From Clostridium neonatale (GTDB taxonomy: Bacteria > Bacillota > Clostridia > Clostridiales > Clostridiaceae), in assembly GCF_001458595.1 (NCBI RefSeq), contig NZ_LN890328.1, positions 2,177,811-2,241,810 on the forward strand: a stretch of DNA of 64,000 nucleotides, given 5' to 3'. The notes beneath the pieces are model-generated. The model was not told the DNA's origin and ran no database searches. It was given only the letters and a program-made list of their open reading frames with translations. Shown here piece after piece: positions 8,751 through 18,885 of the stretch (its first letter is position 1; every line of letters starts with the position of its first letter). A program made the position numbers and the translations under genes.

Positions 8751-10475
8751 CTAGTTTAATTTTTCATTTATTATTTCCATTACTTTTTCTTTAAAGTTAG
8801 CTATTTGTGTTTCTGCATCTTCTAAGCTACTGCCTTTTATAGCTAAGTAAATCTTCATTTTTGGTTCAGTTCCTGATGGTCTTACTACAAAATATGAATC
8901 ATCTTCTAAAATATATTTTAATACATTTGATTTTGGTAGGTTAATAGTCTTTTCAGATCCACCCTTAACATCTTCTTCAATGCTTAATTTATAATCTAAT
9001 CTAGTTGCTACTTTAACATCTCCAACTGCATTTAATTTTTCAGTTCTTAATGCTTCTATGCAAGTTCCTATCTTTTCTTGGCCTTCTTTACCTTTTAATT
9101 CAATAGATACCAAATTTTCCTTAAAGAATCCATATTTTTCGTATAATTCTATTAATGCATCATAAAGGCTCTTGCCTTGTTTCTTATAATATAATGCCAT
9201 TTCACATGCAAGCATTGAAGCAATTACAGCATCCTTATCACGTACAAAAGTACCTGCTAAGTATCCATAACTTTCTTCAAACCCGAAAAGATAACTCTTA
9301 TCTCCTGCATCTTCAAATTCTCTGATTTTTTCTCCGATATACTTGAATCCTGTTAATACATCCATTAATTCAACACCGAAGTCTTCTGCAATCTTTCTAG
9401 CACCTTCTGTTGTAACTATTGTTTTAATAACAACACCATTTTTAGGTAATTTTCCTGTTTCTTTAAGAGAGCTTAATACATAATGAGTTAAAAGTAAACC
9501 AGTTTGGTTTCCTGTTAATACTTTGTATTCTCCACTAGCTTCTTTAACAACAAGACCAATTCTATCACAATCTGGGTCTGTTCCAAAGATCAAATCTGGT
9601 GCTTCTGTTTCTGCCATTTTTAATGCAAGCTTAAATACATCTGGATTTTCTGGATTTGGATATGAAGCTGTTGGGAAGTTTCCATCTGGAGCTTCTTGTT
9701 CTTTAACAACATCAACATTATATCCAAGATCCTTTAATACCGCTCTAACTGGAACATTTCCCGAACCATGGATAGGAGTATAAATAACTTTTAGTTCTTT
9801 AGCGCTTTCTTTAACTAAATCTTTTCTTATTGTTAAAGCTTCAACTTTTTCATAGTAAACCTTATCTAATGCTTCTCCAACATATTCTAAAAGATTCTTT
9901 TCTAAAGCTTCACTTTCTTCTATACTTTTAATCTTAGAAAAATCGTCTACAGCCTTAACACATTGAATTATTATGTTAGCTTTTTCATCAGTTACTTGTC
10001 CACCGAACTCATCATACACCTTATATCCATTGTAAATCTTTGGATTGTGTGATGCAGTTATTACTATACCACCAGTACATTTTAATTCTCTAACAGCAAA
10101 TGATAGTACTGGAGTTGGTCTTAAACTTTCATATAAATAAACCTTTATATTATTTGCACATAAAGTAAGTGCAGCAGATTTAGCAAATTCTTTAGACATA
10201 TTTCTTGAATCATAAGCAATGGCTACACTTGGCTTATCAAAGCTTTTATTTAAATAATCAGCAAATCCTTGAGTTGCTTGAGCTACAGTATATACGTTCA
10301 TTCTATTACTACCAGCTCCGATTACGCCTCTTAATCCACCTGTACCAAAATCTAAATCTTGATAGAATCTATCCTCTATATCCTTTTCATCAGTTATACT
10401 TCTTAATTCATTTTTTGTCTCTTCATTTATTATGTCTGAATTTAACCAAATATTATATTTTTCTTTGTAATTCAT
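8751..10475 (-). CDS. pgcA: Phosphoglucomutase/phosphomannomutase (alpha-D-phosphohexomutase)
   Basis: The 574-residue enzyme has all four phosphohexomutase signatures: the phosphoserine loop TASHNPKIYNGY with Ser142, the Mg-binding GTDPDCDRIG near residue 300, the sugar-binding GFEESYGY near 398, and the phosphate-binding RPSGTEPKMK near 536. It interconverts glucose-1-phosphate and glucose-6-phosphate in the cytoplasm, supplying UDP-glucose for wall glycans and glycolipids. Length and motif order match the Bacillus PgcA type (about 575-580 residues). The start is preceded by GGGAGGGACGATTAAA, a good SD. It is monocistronic, with a terminator just downstream. Confidence 0.93.
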   Translation of the reverse strand: MNYKEKYNIWLNSDIINEETKNELRSITDEKDIEDRFYQDLDFGTGGLRGVIGAGSNRMNVYTVAQATQGFADYLNKSFDKPSVAIAYDSRNMSKEFAKSAALTLCANNIKVYLYESLRPTPVLSFAVRELKCTGGIVITASHNPKIYNGYKVYDEFGGQVTDEKANIIIQCVKAVDDFSKIKSIEESEALEKNLLEYVGEALDKVYYEKVEALTIRKDLVKESAKELKVIYTPIHGSGNVPVRAVLKDLGYNVDVVKEQEAPDGNFPTASYPNPENPDVFKLALKMAETEAPDLIFGTDPDCDRIGLVVKEASGEYKVLTGNQTGLLLTHYVLSSLKETGKLPKNGVVIKTIVTTEGARKIAEDFGVELMDVLTGFKYIGEKIREFEDAGDKSYLFGFEESYGYLAGTFVRDKDAVIASMLACEMALYYKKQGKSLYDALIELYEKYGFFKENLVSIELKGKEGQEKIGTCIEALRTEKLNAVGDVKVATRLDYKLSIEEDVKGGSEKTINLPKSNVLKYILEDDSYFVVRPSGTEPKMKIYLAIKGSSLEDAETQIANFKEKVMEIINEKLN

Positions 10476-10713
10476 TTTAATCGTCCCTCCCCATTTATCT
10501 CATTATTTATTATACAATATTTGAATATAATAAAAAATAGTTTTATAGTTTTTTGAATAGCAACTTCTGATCTTTTGACAAAAACTTCGACAGCTTTTAG
10601 TAATATTTTATAAATGAATCTTTGATTTTGCCTATAAGTTTCAAAGATATTCAAAATTTTTTTATCTAAATTTCATATAGATATTATATATAAATTTTAC
10701 TTTTTATTATATT

Positions 10714-11295
10714 CTACTTTTTCTCTACATCATCTTCTGGCTCTATCATGAATTGTTTTCCAGATATTGAAGCTAACACTGTATTTAAGTCATCTACAAT
10801 AGATATTTCACTACCGACTTCGATATCACTTAATTTAAATACGCTTCCTATTTGAGCATTTTTAATGTCAAACTCTATTGATTTTGGTAAATCTTCTGGC
10901 ATACAAGATACTTTAACAGTATCTTTTTGAGTTTGTAATACAACACCTTTTTCATTTAAGAAATCTTTTCCTTTAAAGATTATTGGAACTTCAGATTCAA
11001 TTGTATGATTATTATCAATTTCTTCTAAATCTACATGAATTACATTATGATTAACTGCATCTTTTTGTACTTCTTTTATTACAGCAGTTCCACTATAACC
11101 ATCTAAATTAAAGTTTACTACTCCATGTTCTCCAGCATCACTTAAATCTCTTAAAAGGTCCATTTGACCTATTTCAAACATTAAACTTCCTAATTTCTTT
11201 CCATAAACAATACCTGGAATTACTCCATTTCTTCTTAGTCTTCTTGCATTATGTCCGGTTTCTTCATTTCTTTTATTTAATTTCAATTCTTTCAT
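10714..11295 (-). CDS. rplY: 50S ribosomal protein L25/general stress protein Ctc
   Basis: The 193-residue protein has the L25 5S-rRNA-binding domain at the N-terminus (about 1-90: RNEETGHNARRLRRNGVIPG and VYGKKLGSLMFE). The TL5/Ctc beta domain follows (about 95-185), with an acidic C-terminal tail ending EDDVEKK. It binds 5S rRNA at the central protuberance of the 50S subunit; in Bacillus the homologue is stress-induced. AAGGAGAGATTATTA gives a strong SD. A long inverted repeat lies between it and sbcC upstream, so it is probably transcribed alone. Confidence 0.93.
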   Translation of the reverse strand: MKELKLNKRNEETGHNARRLRRNGVIPGIVYGKKLGSLMFEIGQMDLLRDLSDAGEHGVVNFNLDGYSGTAVIKEVQKDAVNHNVIHVDLEEIDNNHTIESEVPIIFKGKDFLNEKGVVLQTQKDTVKVSCMPEDLPKSIEFDIKNAQIGSVFKLSDIEVGSEISIVDDLNTVLASISGKQFMIEPEDDVEKK

Positions 11296-11322
11296 TAATA
11301 ATCTCTCCTTAAACTTTCTTTG

Positions 11323-11374
11323 AAGAATGCGTAATAAAATAAATGTAATTATAATTATTTATTTACGCATTCTT
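11323..11374. terminator. Long inverted repeat between sbcC and rplY
   Basis: AAGAATGCGTAA at 11323-11334 pairs with TTACGCATTCTT at 11363-11374, and AT-rich sequence lies between. It lies just downstream of sbcC on the minus strand. The following T-run is poor, so it could be a weak terminator or a structured 5' region of rplY. Confidence 0.5.
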
Positions 11375-11437
11375 TCACTATACATTTTTTAAGTCTTTCC
11401 AATTTAAGAAGAAATTATACTTAACTTTAGTTACACT

Positions 11438-14400
11438 CTAAGTTCGCTCAATTCTAACCTTACTGCCACCAACACCACATTCTGCTGGAGTAATAACAAG
11501 TTTTACAGGAACTCTGTTTTTTATACTTTCGACATGGCTTATTATACCAACTTTAAGCCTGTCATTATGAATTCTTTCAAGAGAGCTCATTACAACTTCA
11601 AGTAAATCTTCATCTAATGTACCAAAGCCTTCATCTAAGAAGAATAATTCAAGCGGCGCTGTTCCTTTTAATTGAATTTGTGCTGATAAAGCTAAAGCTA
11701 ATGATAAAGATGCAAGGAATGTTTCTCCCCCTGATAATGTTGAAGCATCCCGTTCCGCTCCTCCATTTTTATAATCTCTCATTATAAATCTTCCATTTTC
11801 ATCAACTTCAATTCCAAAGTTTCCATGAGTTATTTCTTTTAATCTCTTTGAGGCTTCAATTGTTACATATTTTAATTGATATGCAGCAACAAACTCTACG
11901 AACTTTTTGCCTTTAAATAATTTATCTAAATCTGATAACAATGATATTTTGTGATCTAATTCTTTTCTCTTACTTAAAAGTTCTTTTTGTTCATTCATCT
12001 TAGTTTCTAAAACTTTTAACTCTTCATCACATTTAATTTTTTCTTCATTTAATTTAGAATATCTTTCATATTCCTGAACCTTTAGTAATTTTATCCTTTC
12101 ATATTCTTCTTTGCTTATTTCTCTGTCATCTATTTTCTTTAATAAACTTTCTATAGCACCATCTATTTTAGATAAGTTTTCATTATATAAATTCACATTA
12201 TCCTTATATGAATTTAACAATTCCTCTTTAATCAAGCTCTTTCTAACATCTTCTGAGCTTTCAAATCCTTCATCTTTTATAGACTTACTTAAACTTATTT
12301 CATCTTGATTTTTCCTTACTGTTAAATCATTGTCTTTACTTTGCGCTGAAATAAGCTTTTCATTTATATCTTTATATTCTTTTTCTATTTCATTTTTTCT
12401 TTCTTCTGTCCTCTTATATAACTCACTTATATCTATGATATTCTTTTTAATAGTTATTAATAATTTTTTTAACTCTTTTTCTTCACCAACTTTATTTTTT
12501 ATAGATTGGATCTTTTCCTTTTTACTTTCTTCATATGAATTTAAATTAGTATCTATTTTAGCAGCACTTTCTTTGCTTATAGATAACTCTGCATTTTTAT
12601 TTTCTTTTAATTTTTTTAGTTTATCTAACTCATTTCTTTTTTCTTTTAATACTTTTTCAAGTGAATTTCTTTTTAATTCAATTTGTGTTATTTCCTCATT
12701 CTTTTTCTTAAAATCTTCTACACTTGTATCTTCTTTTAATTTAGATAAAATATTTTCATAAATATTAAATTCTTCCTCTTTATCAGTAATTTCTTTATTT
12801 AATAAATTAAGCTGTTTTACATTATTAGCATATACTTCTCTTTTGCTATTAATTTTTCCGTCTTCTTCTGTTATTTCATTTTTTATATTGTTTAATGCTT
12901 TTTCAGTACTTTCCCTTTCTTTCTTATAAACATCTAAATCTTTTTCTAATTTACTAAATCTTTTTTGAAGCTCTTCTAATGAAGCTTCTTTTAAAAACTC
13001 CTCTATTTTAATGATTTCTTCTTTATTCTTATTATTTTTTTCATTTAGTAATAAGATTCTGCTTTCATATTTTATAATGGCTTCTGAAATTAATTTTATT
13101 TCTTTTTCTTTCGCTTTAATCTTTTCTTCTATTACTGTTACATCTTTTAATTCATCATTTTTTATATTTTCTTTAACATGATGCGTTGAACCACATACTG
13201 GACAAGTATCACCTTCAATTAAATCTACTCTTAAAGTATGTGCTAAATTTTCTTTTATCGCTTCATTAAGCTCATCTTTAAATTCATCTAATTCTTTTTC
13301 AAAAGCTTCTAATTCTTTCTTTTTATCTTCCTTTTCACTGTCTAGTTTTTTTATTTCATTTTCACATGCTTTATTTTCTTCGTTTAATTTATTTAAATTA
13401 TTAGTTCTTTCTTTTGCTACATTTATAAGATCTCTAAGACCTAGTAATGCATTTTGATCACCAGGGCAATTTTCATCTAAAGATTTAATCTTTTCATTAT
13501 ATTCATTTAATATTTTTTTCTTTTCTTCTAATATACTTCTAAGTTTTTTCCCTTCTTCTAAAACTACAAGATTATCCTTTTCTATATTCTCTTTTTTTTC
13601 TTTATCCTTAATAAGTGCATCTTTTATGGAGGACAATCTTTGCTCATCTAAAATCCCTTTTTGTACTTTAACTTTAAATTCTTCATCTATTTTTAACTTG
13701 TCATACTCACTTTGATTATTTTCACATTCAGCTGAATATCTTTTTATTTCTTCTTCTAGTTCTAGAAGCTTCTTACTATCTTCTTCAATTTTTATATGTA
13801 GTGCTTTCTTCTCATTTAATAATAAAGATATTTTTGCTTCAATACTCTTAAGTGCTTCTTCTTCACTTATTGCATCACTAACCATCTTCTCATTTACTAA
13901 CAATTTAGGAAGATCATTATCTTTCTTTTCCTTAGCTAAATCATAAGTTTTATCTATTTCTTCTTTTTCAATTTTTATATTTTGAAGTTTACTACTTAAT
14001 AAAGTAAGCTGAGTTTTATTTTCTTTAAAAGCTGCTATTGTATTTTCATATGCTTTCAAATAAGGTAATACTCTATTGCTTGCTTCTCCAAGCTTTATTA
14101 TAGATTTAAGTTCATTATACTTATCTTCTTTTTCCTTTAACTTAAGTCTCTTTTCTGAATACTCATTTAACTCAATTTGTAAATTCCAAAGATTTTCGCA
14201 TTCTTTAAACTTTTTATCTAGCTTTTCATTTTCATCTTTTAATGATACTAAGTTATTATTAATCTCATTTAAAGCTTCCTTCTTTGCATTTATATTTTCA
14301 TCAGTTATATCTTCATACCCCATAAGCTGACCATTTAATATATTTGATTCACTTCTCTGTCTTGTTATTTCCCTTGACAGCTTATTAGATAAATTATCCC

Positions 14401-14923
14401 CATACTTTTGAAGGTTAAATAACCTTTCAAGCATTTCTCTACGATCTTTTCCTTCAAGTTTTAAGAAGTCACTAAATTTACCTTGTGGCAGTACTACTGT
14501 CCTTGTAAAGTCTTCTAAATTAAGCCCAATAATTGACTCAATGGCTTTATTTATTCCCTTCACGCTATCAGCTAAAATCTCATCATTTTCACAATCAATA
14601 AGCTTGCATTTTCCTGATAAAATACTTCCATCTTTCTTTCTTCTAAATTCTCTGTCTACAATATATCTTTTTACCTCTGAACTACAAATTTGAAATTCAA
14701 AATTAACATTTAATCTATCGCAATTTATATTTATATAATTAGAACTTTTTCTTGCTATGTTTCCATACAGAGCCAAAGTTATTCCATCAAGTATACTTGA
14801 TTTACCACTACCAGTCGGTCCAAAAATCCCAAAGAAACCTTCACTTGTAAGATCCTCAAAATCAATTGTCTGTTTTTCTATAAAACTATTTAATCCTTCA
14901 ATCATAAGCTTAATTGGTCTCAT
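11438..14923 (-). CDS. sbcC: SbcC, ATPase subunit of the SbcCD (Rad50/Mre11-like) nuclease
   Basis: The 1161-residue SMC-like ATPase has Walker A FGPTGSGKSSILDG near residue 40, two very long coiled-coil arms rich in Lys, Glu and Leu, a zinc hook CPVCG near residue 573, the ABC signature LSGGETFLASLSLALALS near 1063, and Walker B FFLDEGFGTLDED near 1095. It works with SbcD to cut hairpins and blocked DNA ends, removing palindromic structures. The start overlaps the end of sbcD by 14 bases, so the two are translationally coupled. Full length, nothing missing. Confidence 0.95.
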   Translation of the reverse strand: MRPIKLMIEGLNSFIEKQTIDFEDLTSEGFFGIFGPTGSGKSSILDGITLALYGNIARKSSNYININCDRLNVNFEFQICSSEVKRYIVDREFRRKKDGSILSGKCKLIDCENDEILADSVKGINKAIESIIGLNLEDFTRTVVLPQGKFSDFLKLEGKDRREMLERLFNLQKYGDNLSNKLSREITRQRSESNILNGQLMGYEDITDENINAKKEALNEINNNLVSLKDENEKLDKKFKECENLWNLQIELNEYSEKRLKLKEKEDKYNELKSIIKLGEASNRVLPYLKAYENTIAAFKENKTQLTLLSSKLQNIKIEKEEIDKTYDLAKEKKDNDLPKLLVNEKMVSDAISEEEALKSIEAKISLLLNEKKALHIKIEEDSKKLLELEEEIKRYSAECENNQSEYDKLKIDEEFKVKVQKGILDEQRLSSIKDALIKDKEKKENIEKDNLVVLEEGKKLRSILEEKKKILNEYNEKIKSLDENCPGDQNALLGLRDLINVAKERTNNLNKLNEENKACENEIKKLDSEKEDKKKELEAFEKELDEFKDELNEAIKENLAHTLRVDLIEGDTCPVCGSTHHVKENIKNDELKDVTVIEEKIKAKEKEIKLISEAIIKYESRILLLNEKNNKNKEEIIKIEEFLKEASLEELQKRFSKLEKDLDVYKKERESTEKALNNIKNEITEEDGKINSKREVYANNVKQLNLLNKEITDKEEEFNIYENILSKLKEDTSVEDFKKKNEEITQIELKRNSLEKVLKEKRNELDKLKKLKENKNAELSISKESAAKIDTNLNSYEESKKEKIQSIKNKVGEEKELKKLLITIKKNIIDISELYKRTEERKNEIEKEYKDINEKLISAQSKDNDLTVRKNQDEISLSKSIKDEGFESSEDVRKSLIKEELLNSYKDNVNLYNENLSKIDGAIESLLKKIDDREISKEEYERIKLLKVQEYERYSKLNEEKIKCDEELKVLETKMNEQKELLSKRKELDHKISLLSDLDKLFKGKKFVEFVAAYQLKYVTIEASKRLKEITHGNFGIEVDENGRFIMRDYKNGGAERDASTLSGGETFLASLSLALALSAQIQLKGTAPLELFFLDEGFGTLDEDLLEVVMSSLERIHNDRLKVGIISHVESIKNRVPVKLVITPAECGVGGSKVRIERT

Positions 14924-16133
14924 CAGCTTCTTCCTCCTCTCCCATTATAGATAATAGTAATTTTAACAATTCATCATCAGGTTCAACATCTCTTTCTTTC
15001 TTATAAAACTCCGTAAAGATTTCTTCAAAAGATTTCTCATTAACATTTACAAATTCACTTTCTTCATCCTCAATGCCTTTTACTTTAGGTGTGATTTCAA
15101 GAATATCTTTCTTTAAATCTTTCATTGATTTTATTTCATCTTCTTTTATATATCTGTCAGTTTCAACTTCTAAATACACCCAACAGTCTCTGTCTTTATT
15201 TTCTTCACATTTGCTTATTGCCTCTTCAATGCCTTTGCATCTCCATATTTCTATTGGCTTATAAACCTTAAATTCTACTTCTTCTATTTTGCATTCTTCT
15301 TTAGGCTTAACATCTACTATAAAACATTTTTTCTTAAAGCTTATTTCTTTCTTATTATAATGAAGTGGCGATCCACAATATCTTGCTTTCTTATTTGTTC
15401 CGGGAACTATTTGTGGCTTATGAACATGACCAAGAGCTATATATTGAGCTTCTTTGGGGAAGCAGCTTCCATCAACAATATAGCTTCCGCCAAGTTGTAT
15501 ACTTCTTTCAGATCCAGACTCTTCACTTCCCATAGCAAAAATATGAGATACCATAAGGTTTATTGTGTCATCTCTGTAGTTATTCTTTAATGTATCAAAA
15601 AGAGCTGCAATCCTTTCTCCATATGATTTTGCTTTTTCCTCTTCATCAGACATAAAATCATATATGACTTCATTCAATCTCTTCTCACTTGGATAAGGAA
15701 CTGTTAATATAACAGCTTTTTCATTATTTACTTCTATTTCAATAAAACCTTCACCAGAATTTACAACTTTATGCTTTCCATACTCTCCAGTTTCTACTAT
15801 TGTTTTTGGGGTTCCGCACATAATTATTCCATGTTCTCTAGCTAAAGGTCCTGCTGCAACTAACCTTTCTGGATTATCATGATTTCCCGCAATAACCAGT
15901 GTAAGTCTTTCGCCATTTCTAGATACCTTCTTTAATGTATCATAAAACATTCTTTCTGCTCTTGCTGGTGGGTTAGCAGTATCATAAACATCTCCTGCTA
16001 TTATTATTAAATCTATATTATTCTCTTCAACGATCTTTACAAAATCATTTAAAAATTGTTCCTGTTCATCCATTCTACTTTGGCCTTCTAAGTTCTTACC
16101 TAAATGCCAATCCCCAGTATGTAATAGTCTCAA
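14910..16133 (-). CDS. sbcD: SbcD, Mre11-like nuclease subunit
   Basis: The 407-residue metallophosphoesterase shows the ordered motifs GDWHLGK (residues 7-13), GDVYDTANPP (about 47-56), GNHDNPE (about 83-89), VSHIFAM and GHVHKPQ, which bind two Mn ions. With SbcC it forms the exo/endonuclease that opens DNA hairpins. It is the first gene of the two-gene operon, with an AAGGAGGAATAACC SD. Directly upstream lies a strongly palindromic element (16208-16447), the kind of sequence SbcCD attacks when extruded. That proximity is probably coincidental. Confidence 0.95.
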   Translation of the reverse strand: MRLLHTGDWHLGKNLEGQSRMDEQEQFLNDFVKIVEENNIDLIIIAGDVYDTANPPARAERMFYDTLKKVSRNGERLTLVIAGNHDNPERLVAAGPLAREHGIIMCGTPKTIVETGEYGKHKVVNSGEGFIEIEVNNEKAVILTVPYPSEKRLNEVIYDFMSDEEEKAKSYGERIAALFDTLKNNYRDDTINLMVSHIFAMGSEESGSERSIQLGGSYIVDGSCFPKEAQYIALGHVHKPQIVPGTNKKARYCGSPLHYNKKEISFKKKCFIVDVKPKEECKIEEVEFKVYKPIEIWRCKGIEEAISKCEENKDRDCWVYLEVETDRYIKEDEIKSMKDLKKDILEITPKVKGIEDEESEFVNVNEKSFEEIFTEFYKKERDVEPDDELLKLLLSIMGEEEEADETN

Positions 16134-16207
16134 AGGTTATTCCTCCTTAATTAATTTTTTAAACTTAGATTTTTTAATCTATTAAAATGAAGCTGTCGCA
16201 CAAACTA

Positions 16208-16447
16208 GAATTTGTAAACCAATTAACAATTGACAATTTTCAATGATCAATGAAGGAAAAAAAGCTTATAGCTTTTTAATTGTATTATTGCATCGTTATG
16301 GCATTAGCCATAACATTCGCTTTAGCGATGGCGGATTATATTTGCTATAGCAAATATAGATGCAATAATATATTTTAGAAAAACTGAAAGTTTTTCATCC
16401 TCCATTAAAAATTGATCATTGATAATTGATCATTATTAGACAAATTC
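16208..16447. mobile_element. MITE-like palindromic element with nested hairpins
   Basis: The element has imperfect long inverted ends: GAATTTGT at 16208-16215 against ACAAATTC at 16440-16447, and AATGATCAAT at about 16242-16251 against ATTGATCATT at 16411-16420. Inside, a perfect 12-bp stem TATTATTGCATC/GATGCAATAATA (16283-16294 and 16359-16370) encloses three hairpins: GTTATGGC-ATTA-GCCATAAC, TCGCT-TT-AGCGA, and ATATTTGC-TATA-GCAAATAT. Two more small hairpins flank this core (AAAAGCT/AGCTTTT and AAAACT/AGTTTT). No ORF lies inside. It fills most of the 650-base gap between sbcD and the GT39 gene. The remaining sequence (about 16448-16740) shows nothing recognisable beyond AT-rich DNA. Confidence 0.7.
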
Positions 16448-16790
16448 CAATTTATAATATAAATATTAAACATTATCAATTATTAAGTAACACACACCTA
16501 CCTTAATTATATCCTAAATGAACATGTGTTTTGCAATTAAATTTAAAAAGAACCTCTATTTCTAAAGTGCTCTTAAAATGTTAGATAAATATATTTCTAT
16601 GATTTTTGAGAAGACTTAAAGATAACTGATCTTATTTATCATGTTTTAAACCATCCAATATTTCCCTTCACTACTTTCATTTTATCTTTTAAATTGTTTA
16701 TATTTTTATTTTTTTAGTCTTACTGTTCAGCTTATATTAAGAATATAAATCTATAATTGGAATAACTAACCAGATGGAGGTATGTTTCAT

Positions 16791-18800
16791 ATGACTTTAT
16801 TTAATAAAAAATTTCTATCCAAGCAACAAATTATAAATTCACTAAAAGAAAACTACCATATTGTTCTATTATTTTTAATTATGCTAGTCTCTTTATTCTT
16901 TAATTTATTTAATATTTCGCAATATGGATATGGAAATGAATATTATGCTGCTGCAATAAAAAGCATGAGTGAGAACTTCAAAAATTTCTTTTTTGTATCA
17001 TTTGACCCTGCTGGCATGTTGTCCATAGATAAACCCCCTTTAGGTTTCTGGATTCAAACATTATCTGTATTGATTTTTGGCTATAATGGATTTGCTATGT
17101 TATTGCCTCAAGCTTTAGCAAGTACAGCTTCATGTTTGATGATGTATATTCTTGTTTCAAAACACTTTGGCAAAATCTCTGGTCTTATATCTGCATTTGT
17201 ATTTTCAATTACACCTGCTGTTGTTGTGGCATCTAGAAACAATACAGTAGATATGCAGCTTGTTTTTGTACTATTAATATCTATTTATTTTTTATTTAAG
17301 TCCATTGAAAAAGACTCACCTAAATATTTATATATTGCTGGCATTCTAATTGGACTTGGATTTAATATAAAAATGTTACAAGCTTATATGTACATGCCTG
17401 CACTTTGCATAACTTATTTAATATTTGCTAAAGGAAGATTTATGAAAAAGCTTTTCAATGGAATAATTGCCTCCATAATAATGCTTTGTATTTCTTTTTC
17501 GTGGGCTATATTTGTAGATTTATATCCATCTGAAAATAGACCTTACGTTGGAAGTTCCACTTCTAATAGTGTTATGGAGCTTATTATAGATCATAATGGT
17601 GTTGAAAGAATTTCTGGAACAAGCACTAAAATTAATTCATCTAAGCCTAATAATAAAAATATCAACTCAGATGACAATAATCCAAATTTTAATTCTGGTG
17701 GACATGCTCCCAAAGATAAACATAATCTTGCTAACAGTAATAATAACATAAGCACTAATAACAGCATTAATCCTCAGCCTAATAATGCTCCTCCAAATTC
17801 TTTAGAGGTGAATTCTTCTAATAAAAATTCTAGTGGTGGACGTGATAGCATCAGTACTCCATCCATTTTAAGACTTTGGTCAAATGAACTTTATGGGCAG
17901 ATTTCATGGCTAATTATTTTCTGCATATTTACTATGCTTTCATTTGTTAAAAAATTTAGGAAAAATGATTTATCCATTGAAAATTCCACGTTAACATTTT
18001 GGATTTTAAATTTCTTTACAATGTTTATATTCTTCAGCTTTGCTGGATATTTTCATAGATATTACCTTTGTATGTTTGCGCCTAGCATTAGTGCCTTATT
18101 TGGAATCGGATTTGTAAAAATGCTTAATGACTTTAAACTTAATAATTCCTTAAAGTCATTCTTGCTACCTTTAGCTTTCTTTTGTACAAATATGATTCAG
18201 CTTAGATATATTGACAATTATTCAATATTAACAGAAATATTATTTCTTTTTTGTTTAGCATTATCATTAATAGCCTTAATTCCCATTTGTATAAATTACC
18301 TTAATTCAAATAAATATTGCATATTTTGGGGAGCACTATTTTTAATGTCAGCTTTAATTGTGTGTCCATTATACTGGGCATTAACCCCTGTTAAATATGT
18401 TCCTTCAAACTTTGTAAAACCATATGCTGGACCTGAGCTTGCTTCAGATAACTCAAATAAAAAAAATAGTTCTTCTAATAATTCATTACAAGATTACCTT
18501 GTAAAAAATTATAAGGAAGGAAGTTTTTTAGTCACTTCACAAAGTACTTCTGATGTTGATTCATTCATAATTAATACTGGACTTCCTGCTTATGCTTATG
18601 GTGGTTTTTCCGGTTCTGATAAATCACTTACCTTAGATAAACTAAAAAAATATATCTCTGACGGTAAAATTACTTATTTCTTAGTTTCAAATAGAAGTAA
18701 TAATTCTGATATTATAAATTATGTTAAAGAAAATGCTACTTTGATAGATCCATCTGAATATGAATCTAACTCATCAAACAAATCATTATATCTTTTTTAA
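16791..18800 (+). CDS. GT39/PMT-type membrane glycosyltransferase
   Basis: The protein of about 669 residues has ten or more hydrophobic segments and the PMT_2/ArnT-like first loop with acidic residues (YGNEYYAAAIKSM, then DPAGMLSIDKPPLGFW). Such GT-C enzymes transfer sugars from polyprenyl-phosphate donors on the outer membrane face. Residues about 255-370 are an Asn/Ser-rich low-complexity loop, predicted extracellular, and another Asn/Ser-rich stretch follows near 555. The start at 16791 is chosen because GGAGGT lies nine bases upstream; the ATG at 16782 abuts the SD. It is monocistronic with a weak hairpin after the stop. Acceptor unknown. Confidence 0.82.
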   Translation: MTLFNKKFLSKQQIINSLKENYHIVLLFLIMLVSLFFNLFNISQYGYGNEYYAAAIKSMSENFKNFFFVSFDPAGMLSIDKPPLGFWIQTLSVLIFGYNGFAMLLPQALASTASCLMMYILVSKHFGKISGLISAFVFSITPAVVVASRNNTVDMQLVFVLLISIYFLFKSIEKDSPKYLYIAGILIGLGFNIKMLQAYMYMPALCITYLIFAKGRFMKKLFNGIIASIIMLCISFSWAIFVDLYPSENRPYVGSSTSNSVMELIIDHNGVERISGTSTKINSSKPNNKNINSDDNNPNFNSGGHAPKDKHNLANSNNNISTNNSINPQPNNAPPNSLEVNSSNKNSSGGRDSISTPSILRLWSNELYGQISWLIIFCIFTMLSFVKKFRKNDLSIENSTLTFWILNFFTMFIFFSFAGYFHRYYLCMFAPSISALFGIGFVKMLNDFKLNNSLKSFLLPLAFFCTNMIQLRYIDNYSILTEILFLFCLALSLIALIPICINYLNSNKYCIFWGALFLMSALIVCPLYWALTPVKYVPSNFVKPYAGPELASDNSNKKNSSSNNSLQDYLVKNYKEGSFLVTSQSTSDVDSFIINTGLPAYAYGGFSGSDKSLTLDKLKKYISDGKITYFLVSNRSNNSDIINYVKENATLIDPSEYESNSSNKSLYLF

Positions 18801-18813
18801 TAAATTTTAATGG

Positions 18814-18850
18814 AAGATGTTTATATAACGTAATCTTATATTGACATCTT
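18814..18850 (+). terminator. Weak hairpin after the GT39 gene
   Basis: AAGATGT pairs with ACATCTT across a 23-base loop, followed by TCTTTATTATT. It is a plausible but weak intrinsic terminator. Confidence 0.4.
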
Positions 18851-18885
18851 TCTTTATTATTAATAAGCTAGCTTCAAAAAATGCC

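Noticed and set aside
10472..10654. Minus-strand ORF of 60 codons upstream of pgcA
   Set aside because: It overlaps the pgcA start and SD region, is AT-driven and has no family signal.
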